DNA from: Allonocardiopsis opalescens
GTDB lineage: Bacteria > Actinomycetota > Actinomycetes > Streptosporangiales > Streptosporangiaceae
Length of the DNA: 64,000 bases
Direction of reading: 5' to 3'
NCBI RefSeq assembly: GCF_003002095.1
Contig: NZ_PVZC01000002.1
Coordinates: forward strand, 186,001-250,000
A program made the translations under genes and the position numbers. Shown in pieces: positions 63,062-64,000 of this stretch. The notes under the pieces are model-generated. The model had not been told where the DNA came from. It did not search any database and was given only the letters and a program-made list of their open reading frames with translations. Numbering within the stretch: the stretch's first letter is position 1; each line of letters begins with the position of its first letter.

Positions 63062-64000
63062 TCAGGCCGGTGCGGCGGGCAGCCGGACGGTGAAGACGGT
63101 GGCGCCCGGGCCGCCGGCCAGATCCGCCTCGCCGCCGTGGGCCCGCACCACCGCCCGGACGATCGCCAGGCCGAGCCCGGTGCTGCCGGTCGCCCGGGCG
63201 CGGGAGCCGTCCGCGCGGGTGAAGCGCTCGAAGACGGCGTCGCGCTGCTCGGGCGCGATCCCGGGGCCGTCGTCGGACACGGTGAGCACCACGGTGCCCG
63301 CCGCCCGGTCGCCGCGCAGGCCCACCGTGACGCGGGTTCCCGGCGGGGTGTGCACCCGCGCGTTGGACAGCAGGTTCGCGACGACCTGCTGCAGGCGGTG
63401 GGCGTCGCCGAGCACCGTCGCCTCGGCGGGCTCGGCGTCGATCTCCAGCAGCCACCGGTGCCCGCCGCCGGCCACCCGCGCGTCGTTGACCGCGTCGATG
63501 ACCAACCGGGGCAGGCTCACCGTCCGCCGCTCCAGCTCCCGGCCCTCGTCCAGCCGGGCGAGCAGCAGCAGGTCCTCCACGAGGGCGGTCATCCGGACCG
63601 TCTCCGCCTCGATCCGGTCCAGCGCGTACACCGCGTCGGCGGGCAGCCCTTCGCCCATCCGCCGGGTCAGCTCGGAGTAGCCGCGGATCGCGCTCAGCGG
63701 GGTGCGCAGCTCGTGGCTGGCGTCGGCGACGAAGCGGCGGACCTTGTCCTCGCTGGCCTGGCGGGCCGTCAGCGAGCGCTCGATATGGCCGAGCATCCGG
63801 TTGAACGCCGCGATCACCTGCCCGGTCTCGGTGCCCGGGTCCGCTCCCCCGGCGGTGACGCGCTCGCCGAGGGCGGCGTCGCGGTCCAGCGGCAGGTCCG
63901 CGACCCGGGCCGCGGTCCGGGCCACGCTCTCCAGCGGGCGCAGCGCGAAGCGGATGTAGCCGGCGGCGAAAGCGACCAGCACCGCGACGCCGACGGCCGA
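63062..64000 (-). CDS. Sensor histidine kinase (5' end outside the window)
   Basis: The frame is open to the right edge, so the N-terminal sensor and first membrane helix are missing. Seen are the end of a membrane helix (VAFAAGYIRFALRPLESVA), a HAMP linker, HisKA with FVADASHELRTPLSAIRGYS (phosphoacceptor His), and HATPase with VANLLSNARVHTPPG, DDGPGIAPEQRD and STGLGLAIVRAVVRAHGG. It belongs to the OmpR-type orthodox kinases; the partner regulator should lie beyond the window. It converges on ispH. Confidence 0.9.
   Translation of the reverse strand, partial: SAVGVAVLVAFAAGYIRFALRPLESVARTAARVADLPLDRDAALGERVTAGGADPGTETGQVIAAFNRMLGHIERSLTARQASEDKVRRFVADASHELRTPLSAIRGYSELTRRMGEGLPADAVYALDRIEAETVRMTALVEDLLLLARLDEGRELERRTVSLPRLVIDAVNDARVAGGGHRWLLEIDAEPAEATVLGDAHRLQQVVANLLSNARVHTPPGTRVTVGLRGDRAAGTVVLTVSDDGPGIAPEQRDAVFERFTRADGSRARATGSTGLGLAIVRAVVRAHGGEADLAGGPGATVFTVRLPAAPA

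Overview
This window is very GC-rich, with strong G/C bias at third codon positions, frequent GTG/TTG starts and many 4-base start/stop overlaps. The gene set (WhiB regulator, ANTAR and SpoIIE-type regulators, EshA-like encapsulin shells, an FxSxx-COOH peptide cluster, and ectoine/hydroxyectoine synthesis with an Ehu transporter) points to a filamentous, osmotolerant actinobacterium. Nocardiopsis, Streptomonospora or a close relative is the best guess; the genus is inference. No insertion sequence, prophage, CRISPR array, rRNA or tRNA gene was recognised.

Layout. 1-836: end of an LD-carboxypeptidase. 848-6757: five-gene peptide ABC importer on the minus strand. 7100-11890: minus-strand operon with two solute-binding-like proteins (one carrying a VWA domain), TelA and a possible XpaC-like membrane protein. 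12268-14977: FxSxx-COOH peptide cluster (precursor, HExxH hydroxylase-like protein, radical SAM maturase), convergent with an NB-ARC/TPR protein (14982-17621). 17933-21081: coupled SIR2 and nSTAND-TPR genes, resembling an NAD-depleting defence module. 21118-24207: ehuBCDA. 24431-27963: ectABCD. 28452-30465: small GlutR-dimerisation-like gene coupled to whiB, a membrane protein and a CopC-like protein. 30555-34105: YdcF-like protein, PP2C phosphatase, glycosyltransferase.

34382-45480 is a signalling block: MEDS/ATPase kinase-like protein, STAS antagonist, PAS/GAF sensor, GAF-ANTAR RNA-binding regulator, response regulator, a large hybrid kinase with about eight HAMP units, and an ATPase-GAF-SpoIIE phosphatase. 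This looks like partner switching combined with a phosphorelay. 45589-56983 is mostly metabolic: HdeD, PlsX, a DUF998-like protein, a KamA-like radical SAM enzyme, ROK kinase, HxlR regulator, SDR, enoyl-CoA hydratase, a RibD/DHFR-like protein, a membrane protein and argS.

The most striking locus is 57219-63035. Two paralogous Family 2B encapsulin shell proteins, each with an inserted cyclic-nucleotide-binding-type domain, are followed by a polyprenyl diphosphate synthase with a disordered-looking N-terminus (a candidate cargo) and an IspH with an unusual extension of about 127 residues. This suggests a two-component protein compartment for isoprenoid synthesis with a dedicated precursor-supply enzyme. 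The window ends inside a sensor histidine kinase.
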